Source of the DNA: Chenopodium formosanum
Lineage: Eukaryota > Streptophyta > Magnoliopsida > Caryophyllales > Amaranthaceae
Direction of reading: 5' to 3'
Length of the DNA: 64,000 bases
Assembly: GCA_024500155.1 (NCBI GenBank)
Contig: CM044869.1
Location: 49,121,898-49,185,897, forward strand
A program made the position numbers and the translations under genes. Positions within the stretch are counted from its first letter, which is position 1, and each line of letters opens with the position of its first letter. The notes beneath the pieces were generated by a model. That model was not told the origin of the DNA, did no database searches, and worked only from the letters and a program-made list of their open reading frames with translations. Shown in pieces: positions 22,543 through 33,808 of this stretch.

Positions 22543-24453
22543 TTCAGGGAATATTTTAAGCATTATCCCAAACTTGAACCCCACTGTGATCATACACTTA
22601 AGCATGGTGGCGTCCAAAGGGAAGGAAGCTAGAGCAAAAGAGTTGCCAACAAGTTTTAGGAACTTGTAAACCGTTCACGAGGTGAAGGTTACACCCCTTA
22701 ACGATCCAGGAGATCGTTAACTCCAATAGGTCTGGAACCATGACTGGAAGTTCGGGGATGAAGGTACAAATCCAATCTAAAAGAGAAAGAACCTGCCTTA
22801 ATAATAGGCCTCTACTTTATTCTACTCATATTCATGTGCGCTTTCTGACTAACATGCAATCAATAGGTTTACCCTAAACCTTTTAATCTATGTTGGTTGA
22901 ATTTAATGCACAAACAAAACTATTATTGACGATCACTTGAGTTATAATCATATTAGCCTAAACAAGATTATTCATTATCTTATTAAGCTTGATTACAAGT
23001 ACAAATTCCCTTTAAACATGCATAAAAGGCGTGATCAAGCAATAACAATAAATATATATCAAGCAACATAATAATCACAATCATCATCAATAATAATATT
23101 CAATCTCAAAGCATAATAATAATAGCAAGACCCTAGGCATGATACTAACAAGATTAATAACAAAACCTAGCATGTCACTAAACATTAAAGATCAAAGCTT
23201 CAACCCTAACATGATACTAGGAATCAAAACATGATATTAGGAAAGAAAATAGGAAGCATCATAGAAATCATAATTGATATAAGAAACTTATTCATTACCC
23301 TAAACATGATACTAGGGAGCAATAAAACATCCTAACATGATACTAGGAATCAACAAAACAATCTAAGCATGATTTCTGTATCAAAAGATCAATGAAACAA
23401 TTAAATTACTTACTTCGATGCCTCGTACCTCTTTCTAATAACAAAATACACACGTTAGTAACTTCAAGGAAAATAATAAAATTAAAGAATTAAATTAAAT
23501 AATTGAAATAGGGATTTGGGACCAAACCCTCAGAAATTATCAAACCTTTCACGTCTAGGGCGAAGGCAACTTCGAACTTGGCTAGGTGTGTCTAGAACTA
23601 ATGTATGAGGAATTGTGTTTGTAAAAGGCTAGGCTAGAAAGGGGGAGAGAGAATAAGCTTTAGCTTAGAGAGAGAGGGGAATGAGAGAATTCTGGTTATT
23701 GAAAAACGGAGGTCCAGGGACCCTATTTATAAGAAAATAGTCCAGAATCGATAGAAAAGAATCAGAGTTCGAAAAGGAATAAAACACTCTTCTGTCGCCA
23801 GCGACAAAGCTCGTCGCCAGGCGATAGGCTTCGTCGCTAGGCGACGAAGTTGTCGTTTGGCGATGCAGAAGGTTTTCCATGCGTTTTCAACGCGGAATCT
23901 ATTTTTCGATAAAATCAAGTCGTAAAATCAGTACGAAGGGTAAAATCGTAATTTCATTTAAAACACTTCTTTTATTCGATATAAAACTAATGAAACATAA
24001 TTATCAATCCTAATCCCTTTAGGATTCAAAAGAACCTTCTAGAAGATTCTAGAAGACTATAATCAATCCTAATTACATTAGGAATGATAATTCATAATAG
24101 GCCCTCTTCTAGATCATTGGGCCGCGCATAAGAACCAAACCGGGCCCAGTTTAGTATTTTGGCCATAACTTCCTCATTATTCATCGGAATTGGACTTATA
24201 ATATATTGTTGGAAAGCTATTTTCGAGCCCAATCCAACTACACCATTATCGGACCCTTGTCATGGACCAAACTAAACCGAATTGACTATTTTCATAAAAT
24301 AGAGCAGGTTTTTGAAAACAAAAAGAAAGATTTTTAATAAAAATTAACCACAACATTAGACTTTCCACACTTTCACTTCATTCGATCATGATTCGACGCG
24401 AAAGGTATTCATCACCGGGTTTGATTTTGGGGAGACACATTTGGGTGTCTACA
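22543..24453 (+). mobile_element. Solo gypsy LTR with ACAGT target duplication
   Basis: A 1,911-bp LTR starting ttcagggaatatt (a mutated form of the family's tgtagggaatatt) and ending ggtgtctaca, flanked by acagt at 22538-22542 and 24454-24458. It includes a TATA-like ctatttataag (23722-23732), and 60-150 bp downstream a GC-rich cluster of gtcgccaggcgac-type palindromes (23790-23875). The 5' third matches 6969-7431 and 7514-7977; the 3' end matches 15936-16209. The middle has repeated phrases of the type catgatactaggaa (23195-23370). No internal region is attached. Confidence 0.9.
23195..23370. repeat. Dispersed short repeats in LTR (acatgatactagga)
   Basis: The phrase acatgatactaggaa and variants occurs about six times between 23130 and 23370 with irregular spacing, within the U3 part of the solo LTR. 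Confidence 0.7.
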
Positions 24454-24458
24454 ACAGT

Positions 24459-24910
24459 ATATGAATATCATTGCTAATTGCCTAATTTTTTAAAAATGAA
24501 TAACGTAGTACTATATTAATTTTTATATAGAATTTGGTTTTTTTTTTTGAAATAAAATATAAAATTTGTACTTGGCGGTTGTCAATAATACTACCATTTA
24601 TTTCTCAAAAAAAAAAAAAAAAAAAAAACCTACTCCCCCTGCCCCTTTTTATAGTTTCCATTTGGAATTTTGACACTATTCATAATGTGAGAGAATCTTC
24701 TAAATTACTCTTAATATATAAGATATAATGATAGGCTAAAGTCGTATCACCTAATAAAAAATAATGCCTAAATCCTCTAGCTAAAGCAGATAGGGAAACA
24801 AGTCTTCTTATTCCTAATTAATTAATATAATCTAAATTATTAAGTAACCAAATTGTTTAAGGGAATTAAAATAAGGAGAATAAATAGGGAGAAATCAATA
24901 AAAAAAAAAG
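24459..24910. other. Short AT-rich spacer, no gene seen
   Basis: Contains a 20-bp A run near 24608 and nothing that reads as a gene or as paired terminal repeats. Confidence 0.4.
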
Positions 24911-24989
24911 TAAAAGTTTTGTATAGGACGGACTCACGTGAGTCCGGTCATACAAACAGAAAAAAAATTGAGGAAAAAAATAATCTTAA

Positions 24990-25129
24990 TGGTCAGAAAT
25001 TAGATAATAATAGTCATATATTAGATTATAATGGTCAGAAATTAGATTATAATGGTCAGATATTAGATTATAAATATCGGTACTATATTATAATTGTCAG
25101 AAAATAAGTTATATATATTAGAAAATAGG

Positions 25130-25169
<40 letters not shown>

Positions 25170-25270
25170 AAATAGGTTAAATATATCAAAAAATAGATTA
25201 TATTTTTTTTAGTGGGAGAAAATAGATTATATATATTAGAAAATAGGTTAAATATATCAAAAATTAGATT
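24990..25270. repeat. Degenerate tandem repeat plus (TA)n
   Basis: Units of the type ttagattataatggtcaga and agaaaataggttatatata repeat about ten times, with a (TA)n tract at about 25131-25165. Confidence 0.8.
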
Positions 25271-25299
25271 ATTATGGTCAAGTATTAAAACCCCTCCTT

Positions 25300-25799
25300 C
25301 CTTCCTCTCTTTCTCTCTCCTCAACAACCCACCATGGGTGGGCGTTGAAGAGGGCCAACAGTGAGTTTCGTCCTCGACTCGACGAACTCGGACATTGATT
25401 CGGCGAGTCTCGAGAAGTCACCCTGATCCATATGATCTGAGTTCTTGAGATTTTCGACATGGGGCGAAACCGCGATACGAGGCAAATGTGGGGGAGTGAA
25501 TTAGCCCCAAATAAGCTGAAAGATCGTTAAGAATCCTTGAATTCGATGTCACAGAAGAAGAGTTTCTGGGAATCTGGGAGTCTTTGTTGTTGTGGAAGAA
25601 GGATTTAGAGAGAATGGAGAATTCAGATTTGAGGGTTGGAAGTTGGAGTTCAGATTTGTCATGGAGTTGGGTTGCATCGAAGAAGATGAGGAGAGAGAAA
25701 TGGCGAGGACGAGAGAAGGAGAGGATGCGGCCGAGGAGTTGGTCGGTGAGGCGGAGGACGCCATTGGGTGCGTCGGATTGGAGGTGTTGGGAGTGACAG
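25300..25799 (-). pseudogene. GC-rich coding-like segment, unidentified
   Basis: This 500-bp stretch is clearly richer in G and C than its neighbours. On the minus strand a 71-residue frame (25764-25549) is rich in serine, asparagine and proline (MASSASPTNSSAASSPSLVL at its start), and another frame near 25420-25320 reads FSRLAESMSEFVESRTKL. They are in different frames and have no start-to-stop structure linking them. This may be a piece of a host gene captured by the flanking transposon-like ends. No family recognised. Confidence 0.35.
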
Positions 25800-28354
25800 T
25801 GTAATGCCTCGTATTTTTTATACGTATTTTATTTAAAATAAGTATTTTGAGAAGTATTTAAATAAATTGAAATGTTTTATTTATAGTATTTTAATTATTT
25901 ATTTTAATAAGTTTGGAAATATTTTATAAAAGGAAAGTTTATTTAATTAATTATTTTATTTAAGTTGGGGTTTAATTTAGGAAAATTTTATTTTATTAAA
26001 GTTTTATTAGGGAAGGGATTAGGAAAGATTAAAAAGGGAAAGTTTAGGAAGGGTTTCTAGAGAAGGGGTATAAATATTCAACACTTGAGGCAAATCAAAC
26101 TTTGCCCAGAGTGGAGAAAACCCAAGGTAAACTTTCTCTCCCTTCTCCTTATTTTTCTTTTTCTTTTCTTTTTTTTTTCCCTTCCCCTTCCTTTCGGCCT
26201 CACCACCGTCGGCCACCACCACCACCGTGGGTCGTCGGCGCCGGCCACCAGCAACACCAGCCGGCAGCTGGCGGCAGTCGGCAGTGGTGGCCGGCCAGCT
26301 GTCCGGCCCTCTTCTTCTTTCCGAAAAAAAACTTAATCTTTCTTTTTAATTTTTGTTAAACCTTAGATCTAATTATTAAATATGGGTTTTATGATTAATA
26401 TTATGATGTTTGATTATAAGTAGTATGTAATTTAATTTTCAAATTTTAATTCTAATTAAAAAGCCCTAATTTTAAAACCCTAGATTCATAAATTATTAAT
26501 TATTAAAGGATTATGATATAGGATGGTTTAAACCTTTGATTCAAGTGTTTTAAAGCCTAATTACAGCAAGTTTTCATTAAAATATAATGCTGGAATTTTT
26601 GGTAGTGCATTAAAAATCAAGTTTCTTTAAGGAATTTTAATTACCCATTAGTTGGGATTAAAATATGATGTTTTAAATATAATTCAGCTTATTTTAATTA
26701 AATTATGAGGGGTTTAATAATAGTATATATTGCTGGAAAATTGTGTAGAGAGGATTTTAATACTCTTCTATGATTTTAAATTGTAGGAGACTTCGAAGTG
26801 AGTGATTTCTATTAGTTGTGGCGATATGAAGATCGTATTCAAGGTACGTTCGCGTACTTAGCATAATTTTGTTGATGTAGTAGCATGCTAAATGTGTTTA
26901 ATTGATTACAAATAGTATCATGCTAGTTTTGGAATGGAAATTATGATTTGGTTGTTATTGGTGATTGAATTATGAACCATGATTTATTTGTGATGGATTA
27001 ATGGTTGGAAAATAATAGTTTGGAATATTGTATATGAACCACACTTTTATTTATGGCATGATAGAGAGCATGTTTAATCAAACCAAATGTTTAATTTGGT
27101 TTGAAATATCAAAAGAGAATTTTATTATGGTTCATATAATTTTTATTGATGTCTTAAGCATGGGAAAAGAGCTATGTAAGTGTCTATGTACACGAGGAAT
27201 AAATTGTATGTTGGTGTCTTAGTGCACTTAAGGTGTTTCTAACACCAAGGGATAGTAATTTTGGCGCATTAAGCGTTTAAGGTGTCATTGACACCGTGGT
27301 AGATTTAAAAAGGGTTCAACATTAAACATTATGTGGTCACTAATGTATGTTTGATTGTTTGAATAATTATTGTTGATCGAATGATTACGGTTTGAGAGTC
27401 AACACCAAGTTTAATAATATGTAAATAATGTAAAGTGAAAGAGATTACGCACCAAAACTCTTGGAACGTATATACCTTGAGTATGAACATATGGGGGGAG
27501 TTGTGGGGTTTTATATTTAACCATAACTTCTACTGGAGTACAGGACGCTGTACATTCCTTTTATTATTATTATGCGCAGGAATTCCACCACTTCCGAGTG
27601 GTTATTGATGCTGGCACGATTAGCTCCCGTGTCAGTAACCTCATTTATTGGGGGAGGTTAGTGGGGAAACCCGTTCGATGCGTAATCAACGCTAAACAAA
27701 TTATATAGTTGTCTAGTTGAGAAATTTTGTTGAATGTTGTATGCTTGAAAAACAGGTGTAACAAGGTAAGTTGTGTGTTGATAGATAAATGCATGTTAGT
27801 GTGTTTAATTACGCTTATGTACTCAGCTTTGCTGATTGTGTGTTTTGTGTGTTTGTTGGACTTGTCTTTATCTTGACCCTATGATGATCCATTTTTAATG
27901 GAGAGTAGTGGAAACAAGTAAAGAGAAGCTTTTCAGGTGATGAAGCATATTCATGATGGGCATGAGTGAAGAGCGAATCATGCTAGTTTCCATAAGTTTA
28001 TGATGTGTTTAATGCTTTAATGATTTATGATATTATTATTCATGAGACTAACACAAAGTTTTGAAGTTAATTTGGTTTTAATAAGGGCCTACAGTGGTTC
28101 CAAGTTGTAGGTTGATTTTTTTTTTTTTTTTTTTTACTTCGTTTGAATTTGGTTTTGACTTTACTTTCGTGAGTTGACTTTTTTTTTAAGTTGAGTCGTT
28201 TTAAATTATTTTAAAGGAGAGTCTTCCGCTGTGTGTCTTTGATAGTTGCCTTAGCCCTTTTCATGGTGGCGGTAATATGTTAGATGTTCCTATTTAAAGT
28301 TTTAAACAGGGCGAAATAGGTATTTTAAAAGAAAGGAATTTCTAGGGTGTTACA
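25800..28354 (+). mobile_element. Solo LTR, ~2.55 kb, near-perfect target duplication
   Basis: Starts TGTAATGCCTCG and ends AGGGTGTTACA, the tgtaacacc/ggtgttaca end style common in large plant gypsy LTRs. Flanks are gacag (25795-25799) and gacaa (28355-28359), four of five matching. It has a TATA-like gtataaatatt at about 26068-26078, followed by CT-rich sequence and a GC-rich stretch (26195-26320) with caccaccaccaccgtggg. The open frames in that stretch are low-complexity. Paired phrases 'ttaaggtgtttctaacacc' and 'ttaaggtgtcattgacacc' are near 27230-27295. No internal region remains. Confidence 0.8.
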
Positions 28355-28359
28355 GACAA

Positions 28360-29128
28360 TGGGTAGGAGGTGAGAGTATGCATTATAAATTATAAACCGG
28401 ACTCATGTGAAACAGACTCACACAAAACTTTCTGATAATAAAAAGCCTAGGGTCACAGGTTCACCAATAATTAATATTCCGGGATAAAACACAATAATCA
28501 ACATTAATATTGCACATATAACATGATTAACAGGCTCTCGCAATTTATTAATCAACATAGATCTAACAGGCTCTCGCAATTTACTAGATCTAAGTTCCTA
28601 TTGAAAATAGCCTTTAATATCAAATTAACATCTGCTCGATTCATCAATTCAATATTGCTATACTTTTACAATCAAATCACATCTGCTCGATTCATAATCT
28701 AATTGTAAAGAATTAAAATAATCCAATAAGAAATTATCATGCAATATCAATAATCAACAATAACAAAGTATCCTTTCATATTAATCATGGATCCCCAAGA
28801 ACCCTAGAATTAAACTACTCGTGCATAATTAAATCTAAACTAATCAAAGCAATTAAAGAAGACATAATTAAAAGCAAAACAATTAAATAAAGCATAATTA
28901 AAAGCAATAATATTAAACTAATTATGGAAACTATAATAAGAAGAACTTAAAGAAAACAATACGGGGTATTAATCAAACTAGTAGAAGTCAACTAATACTA
29001 CAAAATTGACGAAAAGCGTATAAAAAGTACGGAGCAATAATACTAAGTAAATAATCTAATAAAGCTGCCTAAAAGAAACAAAACTAACTAATTAATCAAT
29101 AATTATATACTAAAAGACACATCAGCAA
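28360..29128. repeat. Spacer with short paired repeats
   Basis: Two tandem-like pairs: 'taacaggctctcgcaattta' at about 28530 and 28568, and 'aacatctgctcgattcat' at about 28627 and 28679. The rest is A-rich with no gene. Confidence 0.6.
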
Positions 29129-29305
29129 TCGCTAGTAAAAAAATAGAAATTGGCACCGAGCTAAGGCCACCGGTTTTTAAAAACCGGTGGGAAAAATGGG
29201 CGGGATTTTGAGGGGAGAGTATTGGCACCGGTTCAAACCCTAACCTTACCCCTCATTTCTCTCTCGGGCCTCCCTCCTCTCTCCTTCTCTCTCCTCTCAC
29301 CCCTC
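29129..29305 (+). mobile_element. CACTA-like left end (family D), truncated
   Basis: Begins cgctagtaaaaaaatag (one change from CACTA) and carries the palindrome ccaccggtttttaaaaaccggtgg split around its centre at 29169-29190, plus further ggcaccgg copies at 29152 and 29223. It is cut at 29306 by an LTR. No right end was found. Confidence 0.5.
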
Positions 29306-29587
29306 TGTTAGTTTAGATGAACTACTACGAGAGGGGGGGGTGAATAGTAGTAGGTTCCAATCGCGGAACTTAAGCGGAAACAAAACGCAAAAGGAACTTA
29401 AAGCACACAACAATTTTACGAGGAAACCATCCAGTGCCTAGCTGGAAGTAAAACCTCGGCCCTATTGGGACTTATAAACAAATTTCACTATAATAGGCAG
29501 CTCTCCTAGTACAACCTATTATACAAACCTTTGCTTCGCAAGTTCCTCCACGGACACTTGCTAATTGATAAGAACCTATCCTATCAG

Positions 29588-29705
29588 GCCTAAGACACAC
29601 TCAGACACCTTTTTCGACCCAAGACACACTCAGGTTCCTTTCTCGACTTAAGACACACTCAGGTTCCTTTTTCCCACTGTGCAACCCAAGACACACTCGC
29701 GGTGA
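29588..29705. repeat. Tandem repeat (aagacacactcaggttcc)
   Basis: Four imperfect copies of a ~28-35-bp unit, aagacacactcaggttccttt with ttcgac between, inside the LTR. Confidence 0.85.
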
Positions 29706-30597
29706 CTCACTACTACTCGAATTTTAGAGAATTCAAACTCATCACACCCCAATACCCAAAATACTCAAACCCTTTTTCCCATTACAAGATCTCATTGAAT
29801 AACTCTAAATACATATATATGAATAAAGAGATAAAACTAATATATTGGACACTCGAGATCTGTCTGGAACTCACTGGACGAACTGTAACCAAAACCTGAT
29901 AGGAACTTTGACCAGGAGGACTGACTTAGCTTCGTGGTGAAGGATAAAACCATTAAGCACGACCACTCCACTTCATCAGCCTCAACTTTGAATGAATACA
30001 TATGAGCATATTTATAGTACACTCGAATTATTCATTTCACCTTGAAAAAGATAGGTTTTATGAAAAGATAAGTTTAAAAGATATTTTCTAAAAATAAGTT
30101 TTCCGAAAATATATCTTTTTGTTAAGAATAAAATCTGTCATTAATAATAAATATATAATTAACATAAAATCAGATTTTATTCAAAACTTATCTTTTTGTT
30201 TAAAAATACTTTTTAAACTAACTTTTCTTTTTCCAAAAGGAATTTATTAGAAAGTAAATAACTTTATTCAGTAAAACCAAATCCCTAAAAGATATGCACG
30301 TATTAGATAAATATATATCATTAAAACCGACTTTTAAAGACGTGCATACTTAAGTTCCTATTAGGTTCGGAACTTCTGACAGTCTCTGAGTTCCTGACAA
30401 GTCAGTAACTCTAATTTCATTGACTGTCTGGAGTTCACCTTGGTTCTATATAAACTTGTTCCAGACCGACTTTTATGTCCAACATACTTACATGAATCCT
30501 AGAGCAATATACTTCTATTTCTCCGTCTTCATGTTGCTTCTCTGAGATTCTTGTTCTGGAATTCTGTAGTCTTGATGTATTCTGGATCTCAGGTTTT

Positions 30598-30726
30598 GCC
30601 CCAGCATTAAACCGGAACCAGGTCATTACAACCCGTTGATATGTTCCTGTCAAGACACACCATTGCCCTAGCATTACACCGGATACAGGTCATTACAACC
30701 CTTGATATGATCCTGTCAGGGAACAC
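30598..30726. repeat. 64-bp tandem duplication in LTR
   Basis: Two adjacent copies of a unit containing agcattaaaccgg / agcattacaccgg and aggtcattacaaccc, followed by gatatg and cctgtca in each. Confidence 0.8.
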
Positions 30727-30924
30727 CTTGAAGTTCCATTTCTGGAACTCTTCTTCTAACTTTACTTGTATCCTCATGGATCTTCTAAAGTTCCTATGTT
30801 TCAGTTCCTTCTTCAACTCCTAGAGTTTACTAAACCTGCAAACATCACAACACTAGAAAATCCTTATTAAATGGAAGTTTGCTCAATCATAACTATCATC
30901 ATCAAAACCTCATAAGGGTCAACA

Positions 30925-31677
30925 AGTTGCCCCTTTTTGATGATGACAAACTGAGCAAACTTCTGAGGATAACAAAGTAAAACAGAAGGTTAGTTTTTTC
31001 ATTTATAAAAACAATAAAGAAAACTAAACTAAATTAAAAGACTCCTATACATACATGACCTATATATGCATAGGATACTTATGAAGTACAAAATCACATA
31101 CTTGCCTTCAGAAAAGGTCACAACTCACAAGTATACCACTAATATCTCAAAGTGAACTGCCAAAGGCTTGAGGTGTTTGGAAATAAAATTCATATTGACC
31201 ATTTTACTTTAATTTCATGAAAAGCCACCCTTTCATCGAATGAACAGCCTCCATTCAGGTTTCTACTTATTCCAGAAGTTCTTTTGGTTTTGTCTTTCAA
31301 AATCATATCAATAATACCATTAAACGGGAAAATGGTCCTACCATCTTGAATCTCTTCATCTTATCAGCCAAGCTGAGGTTACAAATAATAAGAACAAAAT
31401 GAGAGGAGTGGGAGATTATGCTTTTAAGACTCTAATGGTACTATATATGTTTTTAATAATACACGTGATATACTATTATAAATTAAAATTGCATTGATAA
31501 TGACCAAAATACCCCATGTTGTATGATGCTCGTACAACATGACTATGTACCCAAAATCACTCTTAAAGTTTCGCCAATAATTTTTTTTTTTTTTTTTTCC
31601 AAAGATACTAAACTTTACTACAAAATAAAATTCAATATGGTGAGAGAAGTACGATGACAAATAGGCTAACACATGAT
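30925..31677 (-). other. Remnant internal sequence and spacer
   Basis: The first ~450 bp beyond the polypurine-like tract probably belong to the copia-like element (read on the minus strand), but no gag or pol motif is visible. The minus-strand 111-residue frame at 31424-31759 overlaps the MITE end and has no domain. No host gene seen. Confidence 0.35.
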
Positions 31678-32058
31678 TAGGGGTGCTATCGAGCGAGTCG
31701 ATCACGAGCAGAAGATTGCTCGACTCGTGCTCGTTAATTTTCAAGTCGATTCGAGTCAATCATGAGTTGCTCGTTTAAACTTTAACGTCTCTTAAATTTC
31801 AAATATGTGTTAATGATATTTTCTTCTCTTTATATATTTTTTTTCTACTTAAGCTTATTATTTTAAATTTATTAAGTGTCAATGTAAATTTTTATTTTGA
31901 AAGATGAAAAAATAGAAAAATACTGAATTTCTTGTACACTTATCGAGTTTTGAGCTGATACGAGCGAGCACGAGCAAACTCGAGTCGATTTTTGACCGAG
32001 TGTTGACTGAGTCAAGTTCTAGCTGCTCGCGAGTTGCCCTGCTCAATTAGCACCCCTA
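31678..32058. mobile_element. hAT-type MITE with 8-bp target duplication
   Basis: 381 bp with ends taggggtgctat and attagcaccccta, flanked by exact cacatgat (31670-31677 and 32059-32066). The arms carry gctcgactcgtgctcg and cgagcgagcacgagc, so the element folds on itself. No coding capacity. Confidence 0.93.
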
Positions 32059-32066
32059 CACATGAT

Positions 32067-32768
32067 GCACATGCGACACCATATCAAATTAAATTAAAGA
32101 TGACATATAGTTTTAGATGTTATCCTTATATCTTAATAATATCATTATAAATTATAGAACAACACATTAAGTGTTAACATTTATAATTGATGTATGCTTA
32201 TAAAGAAATTAATTTGTTGGTTAGGCAAACAATATTGCACTACTTGTAAATGTGTAATGACATTATTATATTTGCTACATTGTATTTCCTAAATTCCACA
32301 AATATTGAAACTATTACTATTTAGGAAGTTTCACAAATATTGTAATTTTTTTTAATTTGCACGTATTCTCTCTTTCTCTCTTTTCATCACATGGTTCTCT
32401 ATCTTTATTTCTTCTATATCTCTCTCCATTTTCTAAAATTTGTGTCACATCCCTACATTGCAATATTAGGGGAATAGGGAAGTAATATTTTATTTTTGCA
32501 AAATAGTTTGGTTAAAACAATGGTAGTTATCATTATTGCAGGTTGCTTTAGCTCATACAAACAATTTGAAAAGGAAATTCAATGGAGTTAGTGACTCACT
32601 CGCAGTTTATAAACCTAAAGTACAAAATAACGATCAAAGTCCTCAACGCGAATAAAACTTTCAGATGGGAATGACAGTTTAGAAGCTGGATGGATGGTAT
32701 ACAAATATTAAAAATTATTAAATTAATTTTTAAGAAAATCATATCTCAACTTCTACAGTATACATATA
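32067..32768. other. AT-rich spacer, no gene seen
   Basis: A phrase aaattccacaaatattgaaa recurs as gaagtttcacaaatattgta (32290-32345). No gene or paired ends found. Confidence 0.4.
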
Positions 32769-32777
32769 TAACATTTT

Positions 32778-33799
32778 GATTTTTTTTTATATAACCACCC
32801 CTAAATGTACCCTATGTTGAATTAATCATCTATTTTTTTTTAAATTAAAAAATACCACCCCTATTTTACAAAACTAATAGGTTTAATCACCCCTCTTATA
32901 TTTCGACCATTTTTCCGATTGAGGATTCATGTGTCACTATCCTATTGGTCTAAAATAACAAAATTTAAAAATAATTTTTTTTATTAAAAAAAAAAGCAAC
33001 CATCCTCTCTCCTGCCACCGGAACAGCCAACCTCCTGTTGGACCACCCACATCAACTAGTGCCACCCTCTCCCCCTCCCCCTCCCCCTCCCCCTTCACTA
33101 CAACCGTCCAACACAACCTCCTTGTCGACAACCAATCTTCCCCCAACTGTTGGCAAACTAAATCGCCTAAAACCCTCCAGCCTTGGGCCCTCCTCCGTCT
33201 TGAAACTTGCATCTTGTTGAACAACCCCCAAAGAAGCGCCAATCGCTCCCCATTCACTCGACTGAAAACCCGTAACACATCCCTAAGCCCTCGCCTAAAA
33301 CTCGTATCCTCACCCTTCGCCTGAAACCGAAACCCTAAGCCACCCTCCACAGCCCTGAAATTCCCTATTAGCCTGAAACTCCTCACCTGAAACCCTAACT
33401 CCGAAACTATCCTACACCAAGGAGGGGGGTCGAAATTGTTGAGGGGGAAAGGAAGGGGGTCGGAAATAGGGACGGAAAAAGAAGGGAGTGCTTGGGACGG
33501 GAAAAGAAGGGAGTGTTTGAGACGGGAAAGGGAATAGAGGTGTTGGTGATGGCAGGGTTGTTGCGCCACCGGAGGTGGCATGGATGGGTTTCTTTTTTTT
33601 TTTTTTTTTGGTTTTGTAGTTTAATTTTTTATTATAAAATCCTAACTCAAAAATTGGCCGGAAAACTGGTTGGAATAGTGGTAGGGGTGGTAAAACCTAC
33701 TGGTTCTGTAAAGTAGGGGTGGTATTTTTTTAATTTAAAAAAAATGGGTAGTTAATTCAACATGAGATACAATTAGGGTTGATTATTTATAAAAAATCC
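32778..33799. mobile_element. Mutator-like element with GC-rich cargo (Pack-MULE candidate)
   Basis: Long inverted ends of ~130 bp: the left (32778-32915) and the complement of the right (33665-33799) share gttgaatta, a T-rich tract, ttaaattaaaaaa, taccacccct, ttttaca and ttttccg. Flanks taacatttt (32769-32777) and taatatttt (33800-33808) match at eight of nine positions, as expected of an older Mutator-type insertion. Between the TIRs lies ~700 bp that is much richer in G and C than anything nearby and reads open for 214 codons on the minus strand. No transposase is present. Confidence 0.8.
32937..33581 (-). pseudogene. 214-codon open frame inside Mutator-like element
   Basis: The frame runs from 33581 to 32937 on the minus strand and ends inside the left TIR, so its last ~20 residues (LIKKIIFKFCYF..) are transposon sequence. 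Upstream it is rich in arginine, glycine and leucine, with a GEGEGE stretch (the complement of a ccccct repeat at 33068-33092) and a proline-rich start. I see no domain, signal peptide or membrane segment. The composition and the position between TIRs suggest a captured piece of a host gene, perhaps including leader or intron sequence, rather than a functional protein. It could equally be an open frame by chance in GC-rich DNA. Confidence 0.35.
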
Positions 33800-33808
33800 T
33801 AATATTTT

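Larger units (their letters stand above)
24911..28435. mobile_element. Possible DNA transposon carrying GC-rich DNA, split by a solo LTR
   Basis: Inverted sequences flank this interval: aaagttttgtataggacgg followed by cacgtgagtccggt on the left (from about 24914), and on the right (to about 28431) the complement of a related phrase containing gtgtgagtctgtttcac and atgagtccggt. Their match is about 28 of 38 by eye. Removing the solo LTR 25800-28354 leaves roughly 960 bp with a repeat-rich half (25000-25280) and a GC-rich, coding-like half (25300-25799). No target duplication was found, so the element call is tentative. Confidence 0.4.
29306..30924 (-). mobile_element. LTR of a copia-like element, minus strand
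   Basis: On the minus strand the LTR starts at 30924 (TGTTGACCC) directly after a polypurine-like aaaaaggggcaact (30925-30938) and ends at 29306 (..ctaaca). Sequence before the tract, gtcatcatcaaa in the complement of 30940-30952, is typical of the 3' end of large copia elements of the SIRE type. It contains a tandem array of aagacacactcagg units (29588-29700) and a ~64-bp duplication (30600-30724). No 5-bp duplication was found at both sides, consistent with a 3' LTR still joined to internal sequence. Confidence 0.65.

Noticed and set aside
25584..25804. Two plus-strand frames of 70 codons rich in Glu, Arg and Ser
   Set aside because: They lie antisense to the better minus-strand frame, and low-complexity purine-rich DNA is enough to explain them.
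26085..26359. Frames with poly-Phe/Pro/His in the solo LTR
   Set aside because: CT-rich and cacc-repeat leader sequence inside an LTR; no start context or domain.
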